Counted from the stretch's first letter, positions 33,396 to 42,579 are shown. The stretch is DNA of 64,000 nt from Paramagnetospirillum magneticum AMB-1 (GCF_000009985.1 NC_007626.1:3775943-3839942), one strand, 5' to 3'. Notes: generated from the letters alone by a model not told the origin. Made by a program: numbers and translations.

Positions 33396-35057
33396 TCATG
33401 CCGCCCGGTTCAGCGCGCTGACCACCGCCTTCAGCGAGGCCATGGTGATGGAGGAATCCAGGGCGGCGCCGTGGACCGAGCCTCCGCCCTCGCCGGCGAT
33501 TTCCACATAGCAGGCAGCCTGAGCCTCCGAGCCCGAGCCCAGGGCGTGCTCGTGGTAGTCCCGCACCTTGACCTTGCGGCCGAGGCCGGTTTCCAGGGCA
33601 TGGATGAAGGCGTCAAGCGGGCCGTTACCCCGGCCTTCGATGCGCTTTTCCACGCCCTTGTCGCGGATGGTGGCGCTCAGCATCCGCGTGGCGCCGCGTC
33701 CTTCGGAATGGGTCTCGTAATCCACCAGTTCCAGCGGCCAGTCCTTGAGATAGGTCTGGGAAAAGGCGGCCATGATCTCACCCGAATCCAGCTCGCGGCC
33801 CACCTTGTCTGCCATGGCCTGCACCACCCGGGCGAAGTCGATCTGCAGCGGCCGGGGGATCTCCAGCCCGTGGTCGCGCTCCAGCACGGCGGCGATACCG
33901 CCCTTGCCCGACTGGCTGTTGATGCGGATCACCGCCTCGTAGCTGCGCCCCACATCGGCCGGATCGATGGGAAGGTACGGAACCTCCCACACCGGGTCGT
34001 TGGCCTTCTTGCGGGCGGAGAAGCCCTTCTTGATGGCGTCCTGGTGCGAGCCGGAAAAGGCGGTATAGACCAGTTCGCCCGCATAGGGGTGGCGGGGATG
34101 GACGGGCAGCCCCGTGCATTGTTCCGCCGTGCGCCGCACCGTGTCGATGTCCGACAGGTCAAGGGCGGGATCGACGCCCTGGGTATAGAGGTTGAGCGCC
34201 AGGGTGACCACGTCCACATTGCCGGTGCGCTCGCCATTGCCGAACAGGGTGCCCTCCACCCGGTCGGCGCCGGCCATCACCGCCAGTTCCGCCGCCGCCA
34301 CGCCGGTGCCCCGGTCATTATGGGGATGGACCGAAACGATGAGGGAGTCGCGGTTCTTCACATGGGCACAGAACCATTCGATGACGTCGGCGTAGATGTT
34401 GGGGGTCGACATCTCCACCGTGGCCGGCAGGTTGCAGATCATCTTGCGCTCGGGCGTGGCGCCCCAGGCCTCGGCCACCTTCTCGACGATGTCCATGGCG
34501 AAGTCCGGCTCGGTGCCGGTGAAGCTTTCGGGCGAATACTGGAACACCACCTCGCCTTCCGGCCGGGCGGCGGACAGCTCGCGCACCAGCCTGACCCCGG
34601 ACAGGGCGAGGTCGATGCAGCCCTGGCGGTCGATGCCGAACACGATGCGCCGCTGCGCCTCGGAGGTGGAGTTGTACATGTGGACGATCACCCGCCTGGC
34701 ACCGGCCAGCGCCTCGAAGGTACGGCGGATCAACTCGTCGCGCGACTGGACCAGCACCTGGATGGTGACGTCCTCGGGAATATGCCCGCCCTCGATCAGC
34801 AGGCGCACGAAGTCGAAATCGGTCTGCGACGCGGCGGGAAAGCCCACCTCGATCTCCTTGAAGCCCATGCCGATCAGGGTCTGCCACAGGGCCATCTTGC
34901 GCTCCGAGCCCATGGGATCGATCAGCGCCTGATTGCCGTCGCGCAAATCGACGCTGCACCATACCGGCGGGCGGGTGATGGTGGCATCGGGCCAGCGGCG
35001 CTGGGCGAGGCGGATGGCGGGATAGGCGCGGTACTTGGTGCTGGCGGCAGGCATCAT
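33396..35057 (-). CDS. leuA: 2-isopropylmalate synthase
   Basis: 553 aa, the long LeuA form. The catalytic barrel has DLRDGNQALIDPMG, VGFPAASQTDFDFVR, and the metal-binding VHPHNDRGTGVAAAELA. NGERTGNVDVVTLALN and FSGSHQDAIKKGF complete the active-site landmarks. The C-terminal regulatory domain (about 440-553) includes GRGNGPLDAFIHALE and ends in the leucine-binding fold. It condenses acetyl-CoA with 2-oxoisovalerate, the first committed step to leucine. AAGGAGG lies 8 nt before ATG 35057. A leucine-rich leader peptide sits about 225 nt upstream, so transcription attenuation by charged tRNA-Leu is likely besides feedback by leucine. Confidence 0.97.
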   Translation of the reverse strand: MMPAASTKYRAYPAIRLAQRRWPDATITRPPVWCSVDLRDGNQALIDPMGSERKMALWQTLIGMGFKEIEVGFPAASQTDFDFVRLLIEGGHIPEDVTIQVLVQSRDELIRRTFEALAGARRVIVHMYNSTSEAQRRIVFGIDRQGCIDLALSGVRLVRELSAARPEGEVVFQYSPESFTGTEPDFAMDIVEKVAEAWGATPERKMICNLPATVEMSTPNIYADVIEWFCAHVKNRDSLIVSVHPHNDRGTGVAAAELAVMAGADRVEGTLFGNGERTGNVDVVTLALNLYTQGVDPALDLSDIDTVRRTAEQCTGLPVHPRHPYAGELVYTAFSGSHQDAIKKGFSARKKANDPVWEVPYLPIDPADVGRSYEAVIRINSQSGKGGIAAVLERDHGLEIPRPLQIDFARVVQAMADKVGRELDSGEIMAAFSQTYLKDWPLELVDYETHSEGRGATRMLSATIRDKGVEKRIEGRGNGPLDAFIHALETGLGRKVKVRDYHEHALGSGSEAQAACYVEIAGEGGGSVHGAALDSSITMASLKAVVSALNRAA

Positions 35058-35105
35058 GGCCTGGTCCTCCTTATGGTCTGACTGCTGATATGGGGAGCGC
35101 GACCC

Positions 35106-35139
35106 GGTCTTTCCGGCCGCCGGGCGGCCGCGAATGACC
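35106..35139 (-). promoter_or_regulatory. Strong leader hairpin before leuA, possible attenuator
   Basis: On the minus strand GGTCATTC and GAAAGACC bracket GGCCGCC/GGCGGCC, giving one long stem with a two-base loop and one A-A mismatch. It lies between the leucine leader peptide and the leuA ribosome site. No U-run follows, so it may act as an attenuator with Rho or as a pause or sequestering structure. Confidence 0.45.
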
Positions 35140-35282
35140 TTAGCCCCGGCGACCGCAGGTTAGTCGCAGCAGCAGCAGACCGGCGAAAGCCGGAGCGGAA
35201 ACCAAGGAGAAGGCGGAGGAGGAGAAAGACATTGCAGCGAACCCGACCCGAAGGCTGAAACCACGAAAACCCGGAACCGAAC

Positions 35283-35333
35283 TTACGATTCCAGGGTGGC
35301 TAGCAGCAGCAGGACGGCGGTCATCTTTCTCAT
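35283..35333 (-). CDS. leuL: Leucine-rich leader peptide of leuA (16 aa)
   Basis: The minus-strand ORF reads MRKMTAVLLLLATLES. It has four consecutive leucine codons (CTG CTG CTG CTA) in the middle and a fifth CTG later. It lies upstream of leuA, in the right orientation, with about 225 nt of structured leader between. Ribosome stalling at the leucine run when charged tRNA-Leu is scarce is the classic mechanism for leu operon attenuation, known in several proteobacteria. The ribosome site is weak (AGG in the upstream sequence). The call rests on composition and position. Confidence 0.78.
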   Translation of the reverse strand: MRKMTAVLLLLATLES

Positions 35334-35467
35334 GGTGGCCAGCCTGCCCGAAAAAGGGGAGTTCCGTCAAGACCCAATACCTCGGCCATAAATGAACGTG
35401 TCCCCCACCCTGGGAATGCGCTAGTGTCGTCGCCATATCCCCTAGACTTGGGCCTGATGGAAAGAGC

Positions 35468-37096
35468 ATGCCCTTCGATACCCCAAAGGACCCGCACGTG
35501 CCGGCCGCGCCCGACCGCGGCTGGAACCGGATCGCAACCACCATGGTGCTGGTGGCGGCGGCCTGGCTGGGGCTTTCCGCCTGGATCGTGGCCATCTATG
35601 GCGATTACCGGGAAACCCAGTTGCGTGGTCAGGTCTCGGCCCTGGCGGCCAGTGCGTCCGGGGCCTTGGGGAACGCCCTCAGCCAGCGCCTGGCCCAGGT
35701 CCGTGGTCTGGCCGCCTTCGTGGCGGTCAAGCCGGGCGAAATTGAAAAGGACTTCCCGTTCTTCGCGGCCGCCTACTACCAACAGGTGCCCGGCATCCGC
35801 AATATCTCGGTGGCGCCCGATTTTGTGGTGCGGATGGTCTATCCCACGGATGCCGGCAATCTGAAGGTCATCGGGAACCACCTGCTGGAGGACAAACGGC
35901 CGGGCTTTGCCGATGCGGTCAACCGCGCCATTCAGACCCGGGGGCTGGCGGTACACGAACCGGTGGAGATGATCCAGGGCGGCCTGGGCCTGGCGGCTCG
36001 GCACGCGGTGTTCGTCGACGGCCGTCCCTGGGGGGCGGTGGGGATGATCTTCAACATCTCCACCTTGCTGGACTCCAGCCGGATCGGCGCCCAGGACAAG
36101 TATGCCTGGGGCCTGCGCACCGCCGCCGGCACCCTGGTGGGAGGCGACCCGGGGATCTTTGCCATGCGCCCCGTCCTGGTCCGCGTCGACCTGCCGGAAG
36201 GATATTGGGAATTCGCCATGGCGCCGAAGACCGGCTGGGCCCAGGCCTCGGCGGAAGGCGCCGAGGTCAAGGCCCTGCAATTCGGCCTGCTGATTCTTGG
36301 CATCGGCCTGCTGAGCCTGACCTGGGCGGCGCTGCGCCGGCGGGTCACCCTGGAGCAGTTGGTGGAACGGCGCACCCGCGAATTGTCCAACGCCAACCGG
36401 GAGCTGGAGCGCTTTTCCTTCATCGTCGCCCACGACCTGCAAGAACCCCTGCGTTCCATCCTCTCGTTCAGCCAATTGGTCGAGAGGGGCATGGCCGACC
36501 AGTTGACCCCCGAGCAACGGGGATGGCTGTCCAGTCTGGGGGCCGCCGCCCGGCTGATGAAAGCCCTGCTGCACGACGTGCAGATCTATCTGGGCGAGGG
36601 CAATGCCCCCCTGCCCAAACGCCAGCTCGAAGCCGACGAGGCGCTGGCCATCGCCCGGCGCAAGCTGAAACGGGTCATCGAACAAAGCGGCGCCACCATC
36701 GAAGCCGAGACCCTGCCCGTCGTATGGGCCGATCACCACCGGCTGAGCGAAGTCTTCCGCTCCCTGATCGCCAATGCCATCGAATACCGCGCGGATGATC
36801 GCGTGCCGGTCATCAAGGTATCCAGCCGTACGGACGGCGCCTTCCAGTATATCGAGGTGGCCGACAACGGAATTGGCATTGAGGAGATCTATTTCGAACG
36901 TATATTCGGCGTGTTCCAGCGCCTGCATGCGCGTTCATCCCATCCCGGCACGGGAATGGGGCTGGCAATCGCCAAGAAGATGGTGGAACATCTGGGCGGA
37001 ACCATTCGGGTCCGCTCCGTGGTCGGACAGGGAAGCGTCTTCTCCATCGTCCTTCCGTCCACGCCGGTGTGGGCCGCAGATGCGCCATGGGAGTGA
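35468..37096 (+). CDS. CHASE-type membrane sensor histidine kinase
   Basis: 542 aa. A first membrane helix (about 22-44) precedes an extracytoplasmic sensor (about 45-270). Its RGLAAFVAVKPGEIEKDFPFFAA, PGIRNISVAPD and YPTDAGNLKVIG resemble the CHASE fold. A second helix (about 273-292) and a coiled coil (LEQLVERRTRELSNANRELERF) follow. The H-box is phytochrome-like, IVAHDLQEPLRSILSFSQ (about 323). The ATPase domain has SLIANAIEYRADD, DNGIGIEEIYFERIF and GTGMGLAIAKKMVEHLGG. Its stop overlaps the response regulator start, so the two are a cognate pair. The ATG follows GGAAAGAGC. Confidence 0.93.
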   Translation: MPFDTPKDPHVPAAPDRGWNRIATTMVLVAAAWLGLSAWIVAIYGDYRETQLRGQVSALAASASGALGNALSQRLAQVRGLAAFVAVKPGEIEKDFPFFAAAYYQQVPGIRNISVAPDFVVRMVYPTDAGNLKVIGNHLLEDKRPGFADAVNRAIQTRGLAVHEPVEMIQGGLGLAARHAVFVDGRPWGAVGMIFNISTLLDSSRIGAQDKYAWGLRTAAGTLVGGDPGIFAMRPVLVRVDLPEGYWEFAMAPKTGWAQASAEGAEVKALQFGLLILGIGLLSLTWAALRRRVTLEQLVERRTRELSNANRELERFSFIVAHDLQEPLRSILSFSQLVERGMADQLTPEQRGWLSSLGAAARLMKALLHDVQIYLGEGNAPLPKRQLEADEALAIARRKLKRVIEQSGATIEAETLPVVWADHHRLSEVFRSLIANAIEYRADDRVPVIKVSSRTDGAFQYIEVADNGIGIEEIYFERIFGVFQRLHARSSHPGTGMGLAIAKKMVEHLGGTIRVRSVVGQGSVFSIVLPSTPVWAADAPWE

Positions 37097-37548
37097 ACGT
37101 GACCGACGCGAGCGATCAGCAATTCAAGGTCATGCTGGTAGAGGATGACCCCGGCGACGCGGGGCTGGTCAAGGCCGCCTTCGCCGGCAGCCGCTTCACC
37201 TGTATCATCGAGCATATTCCCGATGGGGTCGAAGCCATGAAGCGCCTGCGCGCGCTTGCCAAGGAAGGGGCTTCGTCCCTTCCCGACCTGATCCTGCTCG
37301 ACCTCAACATGCCGCGCAAAAGCGGGCACGAGGTTCTGGCGGAGATGAAGGCCGATGCGGATCTCAAGGACCTTCCGGTGGTGGTGCTGACCACCTCGGA
37401 CGCCGAGCGCGACGTGGCCGCCGCCTATCACAGCGGCGCCTCGGGTTTTGTGACCAAGCCGGTGGATGTGGATGCCCTGTTCGAGGCCATCCAGGGCATT
37501 CTGGAATACTGGTTCGGACTGATGCGCTTGCCCGCCAACCGGCCGTAG
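37087..37548 (+). CDS. Single-domain response regulator (Rcp1-like)
   Basis: 153 aa, receiver only. Acidic pair in VMLVEDDPGDAGLVKAAF, phospho-acceptor Asp in LPDLILLDLNMPRKSG, Thr/Ser in VVLTTSD and Lys in FVTKPVDVDALFEAI. The opening EDDPGDAGLV and the spacing match regulators paired with phytochrome-type kinases. ATG 37087 overlaps the kinase by 10 nt. GTG 37099, with GGAG 5 nt upstream, is a real alternative start and would give 149 aa. It has no output domain and probably acts by protein contact. Confidence 0.93.
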   Translation: MGVNVTDASDQQFKVMLVEDDPGDAGLVKAAFAGSRFTCIIEHIPDGVEAMKRLRALAKEGASSLPDLILLDLNMPRKSGHEVLAEMKADADLKDLPVVVLTTSDAERDVAAAYHSGASGFVTKPVDVDALFEAIQGILEYWFGLMRLPANRP

Positions 37549-37606
37549 CAACGGTGCCGGCGTCGTGGCGGCGGGCCGAAGACCTCCCCCGCCCCGGCCC
37601 GAAGGC

Positions 37607-38773
37607 CTACAACCCCTTTTCGAAGTCGGCGGGGGCGCGCAGATAGGCCCCGAACACGTCGGGCAGCTTGGCGCGCAGATCGGAATCCGGATCTTCCTGG
37701 TCCAGCTTCCACAGCTTGATCTTCTCGCAGAAGATCTTGATCAGCTTCTTGTTGCCGGGCACGCCGAAGATCTCGGTGAACTTTTCCTCGCCCAGCTTTT
37801 CCGTGCCGATTTCCAGGAAGATCGGAATCTGCGAGTAATTGAGGAAGCGCACGATCTGGTTGATGGCCTCGCCCGACAGGATGTGCAGGTGGCTGGCCAA
37901 CTGCTCCAGGTCCTTGGCGTTCTGGACCTCCATGGCTTCCAGACGGTCGCAATCGACGCACATTTCCCAGAATTTCTCGCCCATCTTGTCGTAGACGGTG
38001 CCGTGCAGGTAGTCGTAGCGGTCCTTGCCCAGGAAAGCGACGCCCTTGGCGGCGAGGGGCTGGGTATCGAGCATTTCGCGCATCATGGCGTCCGACAGGA
38101 TGCGCTTGGCCGAATCCATGGAGTGGCGGCCGATATCGGCCAGGGCGGCGATGCCCTCCGGCGTGCGCAGCGTGGTGACGCCCAGGCCCATCTCGCGGAT
38201 CAGCTTGACCGGCAGTTCGGCGAAGCAGGGGATCAGCGGCACCTGCCAGTCGTAGTCCAGGTAATCCTTGATGGCACCATAGAACTGGTCGGCCTGGGTG
38301 GGTGACGACTTGGGGACTTCCATGTCGCCCCACTTGCCCGACACCAGGGACTGGATCTTCTCCAGCAGGGTCTTGGGCTCCTTCTTGGGAGCCACCGGCG
38401 CGGCGGGCTTGTCGGCGGTGCCGAAGCGCTTTTCCGCATAGGCCTTGGCGCCGGAGCGCACCACCATGGAAATCACCTGATTGAGCGAGCGCTCGCAGCG
38501 CAGCATGCCGTCATCGGTGGTGACCGGGTCGCCATTCCGGTCGATCAGCAGGTCCTGGAACTGCTCGCGCTTGGTCTTGACCAGCTGCATGCAGGCGTAA
38601 AGCAGGTCCGGGGTGGCCAGCACGGCGGCATAGGGATTGGGAAACGCCGCCAGCGCGGGGATCAGCTGGGTGACCCGGGCGGTCACCGGCCCCTTGATGG
38701 TGGCGATGATTTCCTTGCGGTTGGCCGCGTCCTTGTCGAGCGGCTTGGCCGCGGGCTTCGCGCTGCCGGACAT
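37607..38773 (-). CDS. Conserved-looking protein of unknown function
   Basis: 388 aa, no signal peptide or membrane helix. Pro/Ala/Lys-rich linkers near 1-20 and 125-145 separate helical blocks. One block has RVTQLIPALAAFPNPYAAVLATPDLLYACMQLVKTKREQF. The C-terminal half includes IAALADIGRHSMDSAKRILSDAMMREMLDTQPL and an unusual CVDCDRLEAMEVQNAKDLEQL. I do not recognise a family. AAGGGGAA precedes ATG 38773. It lies 28 nt downstream of the DUF2336 gene on the same strand, so the two probably share a transcript. Confidence 0.75.
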   Translation of the reverse strand: MSGSAKPAAKPLDKDAANRKEIIATIKGPVTARVTQLIPALAAFPNPYAAVLATPDLLYACMQLVKTKREQFQDLLIDRNGDPVTTDDGMLRCERSLNQVISMVVRSGAKAYAEKRFGTADKPAAPVAPKKEPKTLLEKIQSLVSGKWGDMEVPKSSPTQADQFYGAIKDYLDYDWQVPLIPCFAELPVKLIREMGLGVTTLRTPEGIAALADIGRHSMDSAKRILSDAMMREMLDTQPLAAKGVAFLGKDRYDYLHGTVYDKMGEKFWEMCVDCDRLEAMEVQNAKDLEQLASHLHILSGEAINQIVRFLNYSQIPIFLEIGTEKLGEEKFTEIFGVPGNKKLIKIFCEKIKLWKLDQEDPDSDLRAKLPDVFGAYLRAPADFEKGL

Positions 38774-38801
38774 GGTATTCCCCTTGTGAATGGTCCCGAC
38801 G

Positions 38802-39917
38802 TCACTCGCCGAGCATGGTGGCCGGCAATTGATTCATCTTGGACAGCAGATATTCCAGGTCGTCGTTCTCGAATTCCACGCCCAGGTCACCGTACTGGGT
38901 GAGAATGCGCTCGATCATGCGGCGCGAGAAGCGTTCGCGGTCGTTGGGCCCGCCGTCGTATTCCATTTCGTAGGACACGTCGATGGCGGCGCGCATGGCG
39001 GCGTAGAACGCCTTGGGCAGGCCCGCCTTCTCGAACAGGGCCTCGAAGCCGCGCTTGCCGGCGTCATGGATCAGGGTGCGGCAATTCTCCACCTTGATCT
39101 TGGCCAGCTTGGCGATGGCCACCTCGAAGAAGGTCATGTCGCCCATGCACACCGAGCGCAGCATGATGGACGGCGTCAGACGGCCGACATTGTACAGGTG
39201 GCCCACCAGCTGGGCCACGTCGCTTTCGGAATTGGACAGGCCCAGAACCGCCAGTTCACGCGCCTGGATCATCATGGCGGCGGCGGCTTCGGGCGTCAGG
39301 TCGGGACGGGCCATCAGGTGCTGGCGCAGGTTCTCCGAGACCTTGGTCATCAGGCGCTCGGCCACGGTGATGGGCAGAACCTTCCGCTCCACCATGGACT
39401 TGCCCACCTGCTCGGACTCGCCATAGCGGTCGACCACGCGGTTCAGCGTGTCTTCATTCAGGTCGGCGCCTTCGTTGGACACCAGGGTGGCCACGGCGGT
39501 CTCGTTGCCGCTGTCCACCAGGGCGTCGGCCAGGGTGGCCGAGACATGGTGGCGGCCGGCGACGGCGACCTGCTTTTCCGGGCTCTGGCTGCGAACGATC
39601 TCGATCAGATCCTCGTCGGTGAGGACGTCGGAGAACTGCAGCATGGGCAGGGACACGTCTTCCACGTCCCGGGCCAGCGACATGGCCACGTCGTGGGGAA
39701 CCGTCGGGTTCTCCTTGAGCTGGCGGGCCAGGGCCTCGCGCACGCGGACCTCGGCATCGCGGACCATGAGGCGGAAGATGTCCTCGGCCAGCTTGCGCTC
39801 GCCATCGCTCAACCCCTGGTGCTGGGAAGCGATCTTGTCGGCGATCTCAGCCCGCACGTCCCCGGTCGGATTGGAGAGCAGGCGCTTGACGTCTTCTTCG
39901 TTGAGCTTCTGGTCCAC
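38802..39917 (-). CDS. DUF2336 domain protein
   Basis: 371 aa, all-helical and soluble. The DUF2336 family is marked by repeated HEAT-like helices: VRAEIADKIASQHQG, VREALARQLKENPTVPHDVAMSLARDVEDVSLPML, and DEDLIEIVRSQSPEKQVAVAGRHHVSATLADALVDSGNETAVATLVSNEGA. Its function is unsettled; such repeats usually mediate protein contacts. The family is common in alphaproteobacteria, often with a PAS or PilZ neighbour. The start is GTG 39917 with GAGAAGA upstream. The downstream partner is unknown (37607-38773). Confidence 0.86.
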   Translation of the reverse strand: MDQKLNEEDVKRLLSNPTGDVRAEIADKIASQHQGLSDGERKLAEDIFRLMVRDAEVRVREALARQLKENPTVPHDVAMSLARDVEDVSLPMLQFSDVLTDEDLIEIVRSQSPEKQVAVAGRHHVSATLADALVDSGNETAVATLVSNEGADLNEDTLNRVVDRYGESEQVGKSMVERKVLPITVAERLMTKVSENLRQHLMARPDLTPEAAAAMMIQARELAVLGLSNSESDVAQLVGHLYNVGRLTPSIMLRSVCMGDMTFFEVAIAKLAKIKVENCRTLIHDAGKRGFEALFEKAGLPKAFYAAMRAAIDVSYEMEYDGGPNDRERFSRRMIERILTQYGDLGVEFENDDLEYLLSKMNQLPATMLGE

Positions 39918-39999
39918 GGCTGTCTTCTCTATGCCCCTTTCGGCGGACTATACATCGCTTCATCCGCCCTGAACAGGCGGGAACCCGAGGCGACGCCGG

Positions 40000-40704
40000 T
40001 TACATCATATCAGACAAAAACGCACTCAGCACCTTCGGGGCGACCAATTCCAGCCCGGCGGCGTGACGGGCCGCGTCGGCGCGCAATCGAGGCACCGACA
40101 GGCCCGGCACCGAGCCGATCTCACAGGCATGGCCGATATACCAGCGCTCCAGCCCTGCCCCGGTGGCCTCCACATGAAATTGCAGGCCCAGAGCGGCCTT
40201 GCCCCAGGAAAACGCCTGGTTGCGGGTGACGGCGGTGGAGGCCAGCAGCGCGGCGCCCTCGGGCAGGTCGAAGGTGTCGCCGTGCCAGTGCAGCACCGGA
40301 ACGCCGTCCAGGGACGCCAGGGGCGACGTCAGCCCCGCCCCGGTCAGATCCAGGGCCGACCAGCCGATTTCCTTGACGCCGTTGTTGGAATAGACGCGGG
40401 CGCCCAGGGCGCGCGCCATCAGTTGGGCTCCCAGGCAGATGCCGATGGTGGGACGCCCGGCCCGCAGCCGCGCCTCGATCAGCCGCAGCTCAGGGGCCAG
40501 AAAGGGGTAGTTGCCGTCCTCGTAGGCGCCGATGGGGCCGCCCAGGACCACCAGCAGGTCCGTGGACGCCTCCGAGAGGGCGGCCAGGTCATCGAGGCCC
40601 GCCTCGGCATAGCGGATGGCATAGCCGGCGGCCTCCAGCGGCGCCTGAAAGCTGCCCAGGTCCTCGAACGCCACATGGCGAATGGCGACACAGGTCTTCA
40701 TCAT
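40000..40704 (-). CDS. Class I glutamine amidotransferase-like protein
   Basis: 234 aa. The nucleophile elbow GICLGAQLMARALG holds the catalytic Cys. The His-Glu pair of the triad is in LQFHVEATG. VVLGGPIGAYEDGNYPFLAPELRLIEARL is typical of GMP-synthase-like or GuaA-type glutaminase domains that stand alone. Such proteins cleave glutamine or gamma-glutamyl substrates; the acceptor is unknown. Two ATG codons are adjacent at the start, after GGGGG. It is a monocistron between the DUF2336 and chemoreceptor genes. Confidence 0.88.
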   Translation of the reverse strand: MMKTCVAIRHVAFEDLGSFQAPLEAAGYAIRYAEAGLDDLAALSEASTDLLVVLGGPIGAYEDGNYPFLAPELRLIEARLRAGRPTIGICLGAQLMARALGARVYSNNGVKEIGWSALDLTGAGLTSPLASLDGVPVLHWHGDTFDLPEGAALLASTAVTRNQAFSWGKAALGLQFHVEATGAGLERWYIGHACEIGSVPGLSVPRLRADAARHAAGLELVAPKVLSAFLSDMM

Positions 40705-40812
40705 CCCCCGCCGGAAACCGCGATCGGCCCTCCCAGGCCCCAGCCCTCCCAGGCCGAGGCCCCTTCATACCCGAGCGGGCCTCCGGCGTCGAGGCTGACT
40801 TACGGCCGTGGT

Positions 40813-42504
40813 TCAGGCGGCCCGCACGTCCTTAAGGAATGCCTCGATGGTAGAACGCAGGTTTCCCGATTGCTCGGCCAGGGTGCGCGAGGCCTCCAGG
40901 ACCTCCCGCGACGAGGTGCCGGTCTGGTCGGCGGCGTCCTGGACCTGGACCACGTTGCCCGAGACCTCGGCGGTGCCGGCCGCCGCCTGTTCCACGTTGC
41001 GGGCGATTTCCTGGGTGGCGGCGCTTTGCTCCTCCACCGAGGCGGCCACGTCGCCGGAAATATGGCCGATCTCCTCGATGACCTTGACGATGGCGCCGAT
41101 GGTGTCGACCACCCGCTGGGTCTGATCCTGGATGGCGGCGATCTGGCGGCCGATATCGTCGGTGGCCCGCGCCGTCTGGTTGGCGAGGTTCTTGACCTCG
41201 TTGGCGACCACGGCGAAGCCCTTGCCCGCCTCGCCGGCCCGTGCCGCCTCGATGGTGGCATTCAGCGCCAGAAGGTTGGTCTGCGACGCGATGTCGGTGA
41301 TCAGGCTGACCACCTCGCCGATCTTCTGGGCGGTGTCGGCCAGTTCGTTGACCACATCGGCGGCTTTGGTGGCCTCGCCCACCGCATCTTGCGAGATGGC
41401 CGAGGAATGGGCCACCTGGCGGCCGATTTCGTTGATGGAGCCCGACAATTCCTCGGCGGCGGCGGCCACGGTCTGGACGTTGACCGAAGCCTCCTCGGAC
41501 GCGGCGGCCACCGAGGTGGCCTGATGGCTGGTCTGTTGGGCGGTGGCGCTCATGGCGCCGGCGGTGGCCTGCAGCTGACCGGCGGCGGCGGCCACCTGCT
41601 GCACCATGGCGCTGGCGGCGTTATCGAAGGTGGTGGTCAGGCTGGCGATGCGCAAGGCCCGCTGGCGGGCGGCCTCGTCGGCCTGCTTCTGCTTTTCCTC
41701 CAACTCGCGCTGGTGAATCAGGTTGGCGCGGAAGACTTCCATGGCGGCGGCCATTTCGCCGACCTCGTCGGCGGTGCTGGCGGCGGGAATCGCCACAGAG
41801 GTGTCGCCCTTGGACAGGCTGTCCATGGCGCCGGTCATGGCCACCAGCGGCGGCACGATGGACGCGGCGGTGCGCAGCGCGGTGACCAGGGCGATGAGCA
41901 GACCGGCGATGAGGGCGCCCACCGCCACGGTGATCATGGTGTTGACCAGCCCCTCGACCTCGGTGGCGTCGGTCTCCAGCATCCGCTTCTGGTTGTCGAT
42001 CATTCCCCCGGAGCGCTTGCCGTCCGCCGCCTTTTCGCCCGAGAACACGGTCACCAGCCGGGTGACGCGGGGCACGGCCTCGGTCACCAGGACCTTGATC
42101 GCTTCCTCACCCTGGCCCAGCCCCTCGGCCTTGGCCTGGGCGGCCTTGAGTTCCAGCAGCAGCGTCCGGGCATCCTTCCAGGCCTGCTGGTTGGCGGAGT
42201 TGGTGAAACGGAGCGCCAGCTTGTCCATGTCGGCGATCAGAACGTCGAGATCACCCCAGGCCTCGGCGCGCTCGGCCTTGAAGGCATCCTTGCCGGTCAG
42301 CAGATAGCCGCGCAGCGCCGCCAGGGAGGCATACATGTGCCCCTCGATGCCGGCGCTGGTCTGGGCCACCGGCATGCGCAGGCCGATCATGCGGTCAGCG
42401 GCCTTGTTGACGCCCAGGGCCTCGAAAATGATGGTGCCGGTCACCACCGCGATCAGGGTGCACAAAATGCCGAAGCCCAACCACAACCGCTTACCGATCC
42501 TCAT
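40813..42504 (-). CDS. Methyl-accepting chemotaxis protein
   Basis: 563 aa. A first membrane helix (about 8-30) precedes a periplasmic helical sensor (about 31-185) with AADRMIGLRMPVAQTSAGIEGHMYASLAALRGYLLTG, the four-helix-bundle type. A second helix (about 190-212) and HAMP (about 213-265) follow. The signalling tip is EVVSLITDIASQTNLLALNATIEAARAGEAGKGFAVVANEVKNLANQTA. It is highly similar at the tip to the receptor at 31520. The ATG at 42504 follows GGGGGAGACGGAA. Its leader starts inside a long inverted repeat at 42535-42579. Confidence 0.95.
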   Translation of the reverse strand: MRIGKRLWLGFGILCTLIAVVTGTIIFEALGVNKAADRMIGLRMPVAQTSAGIEGHMYASLAALRGYLLTGKDAFKAERAEAWGDLDVLIADMDKLALRFTNSANQQAWKDARTLLLELKAAQAKAEGLGQGEEAIKVLVTEAVPRVTRLVTVFSGEKAADGKRSGGMIDNQKRMLETDATEVEGLVNTMITVAVGALIAGLLIALVTALRTAASIVPPLVAMTGAMDSLSKGDTSVAIPAASTADEVGEMAAAMEVFRANLIHQRELEEKQKQADEAARQRALRIASLTTTFDNAASAMVQQVAAAAGQLQATAGAMSATAQQTSHQATSVAAASEEASVNVQTVAAAAEELSGSINEIGRQVAHSSAISQDAVGEATKAADVVNELADTAQKIGEVVSLITDIASQTNLLALNATIEAARAGEAGKGFAVVANEVKNLANQTARATDDIGRQIAAIQDQTQRVVDTIGAIVKVIEEIGHISGDVAASVEEQSAATQEIARNVEQAAAGTAEVSGNVVQVQDAADQTGTSSREVLEASRTLAEQSGNLRSTIEAFLKDVRAA

Positions 42505-42534
42505 TTCCGTCTCCCCCGTCAGAAATTCCAGGTC

Positions 42535-42579
42535 CAACGGCGGCCATGCCCCTCCGACACACGGAAATGGCCGCCGTTG
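42535..42579. repeat. 13-bp perfect inverted repeat between divergent genes
   Basis: CAACGGCGGCCAT at 42535-42547 pairs exactly with ATGGCCGCCGTTG at 42567-42579, with a 19-nt loop. It lies between the divergent chemoreceptor and ABC transporter genes, 31 nt before the receptor start and 130 nt before the transporter start. Both strands could form the hairpin in a leader. No U-run follows on either side. It may be a regulatory structure, a binding site or a relic of an element. Confidence 0.6.
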
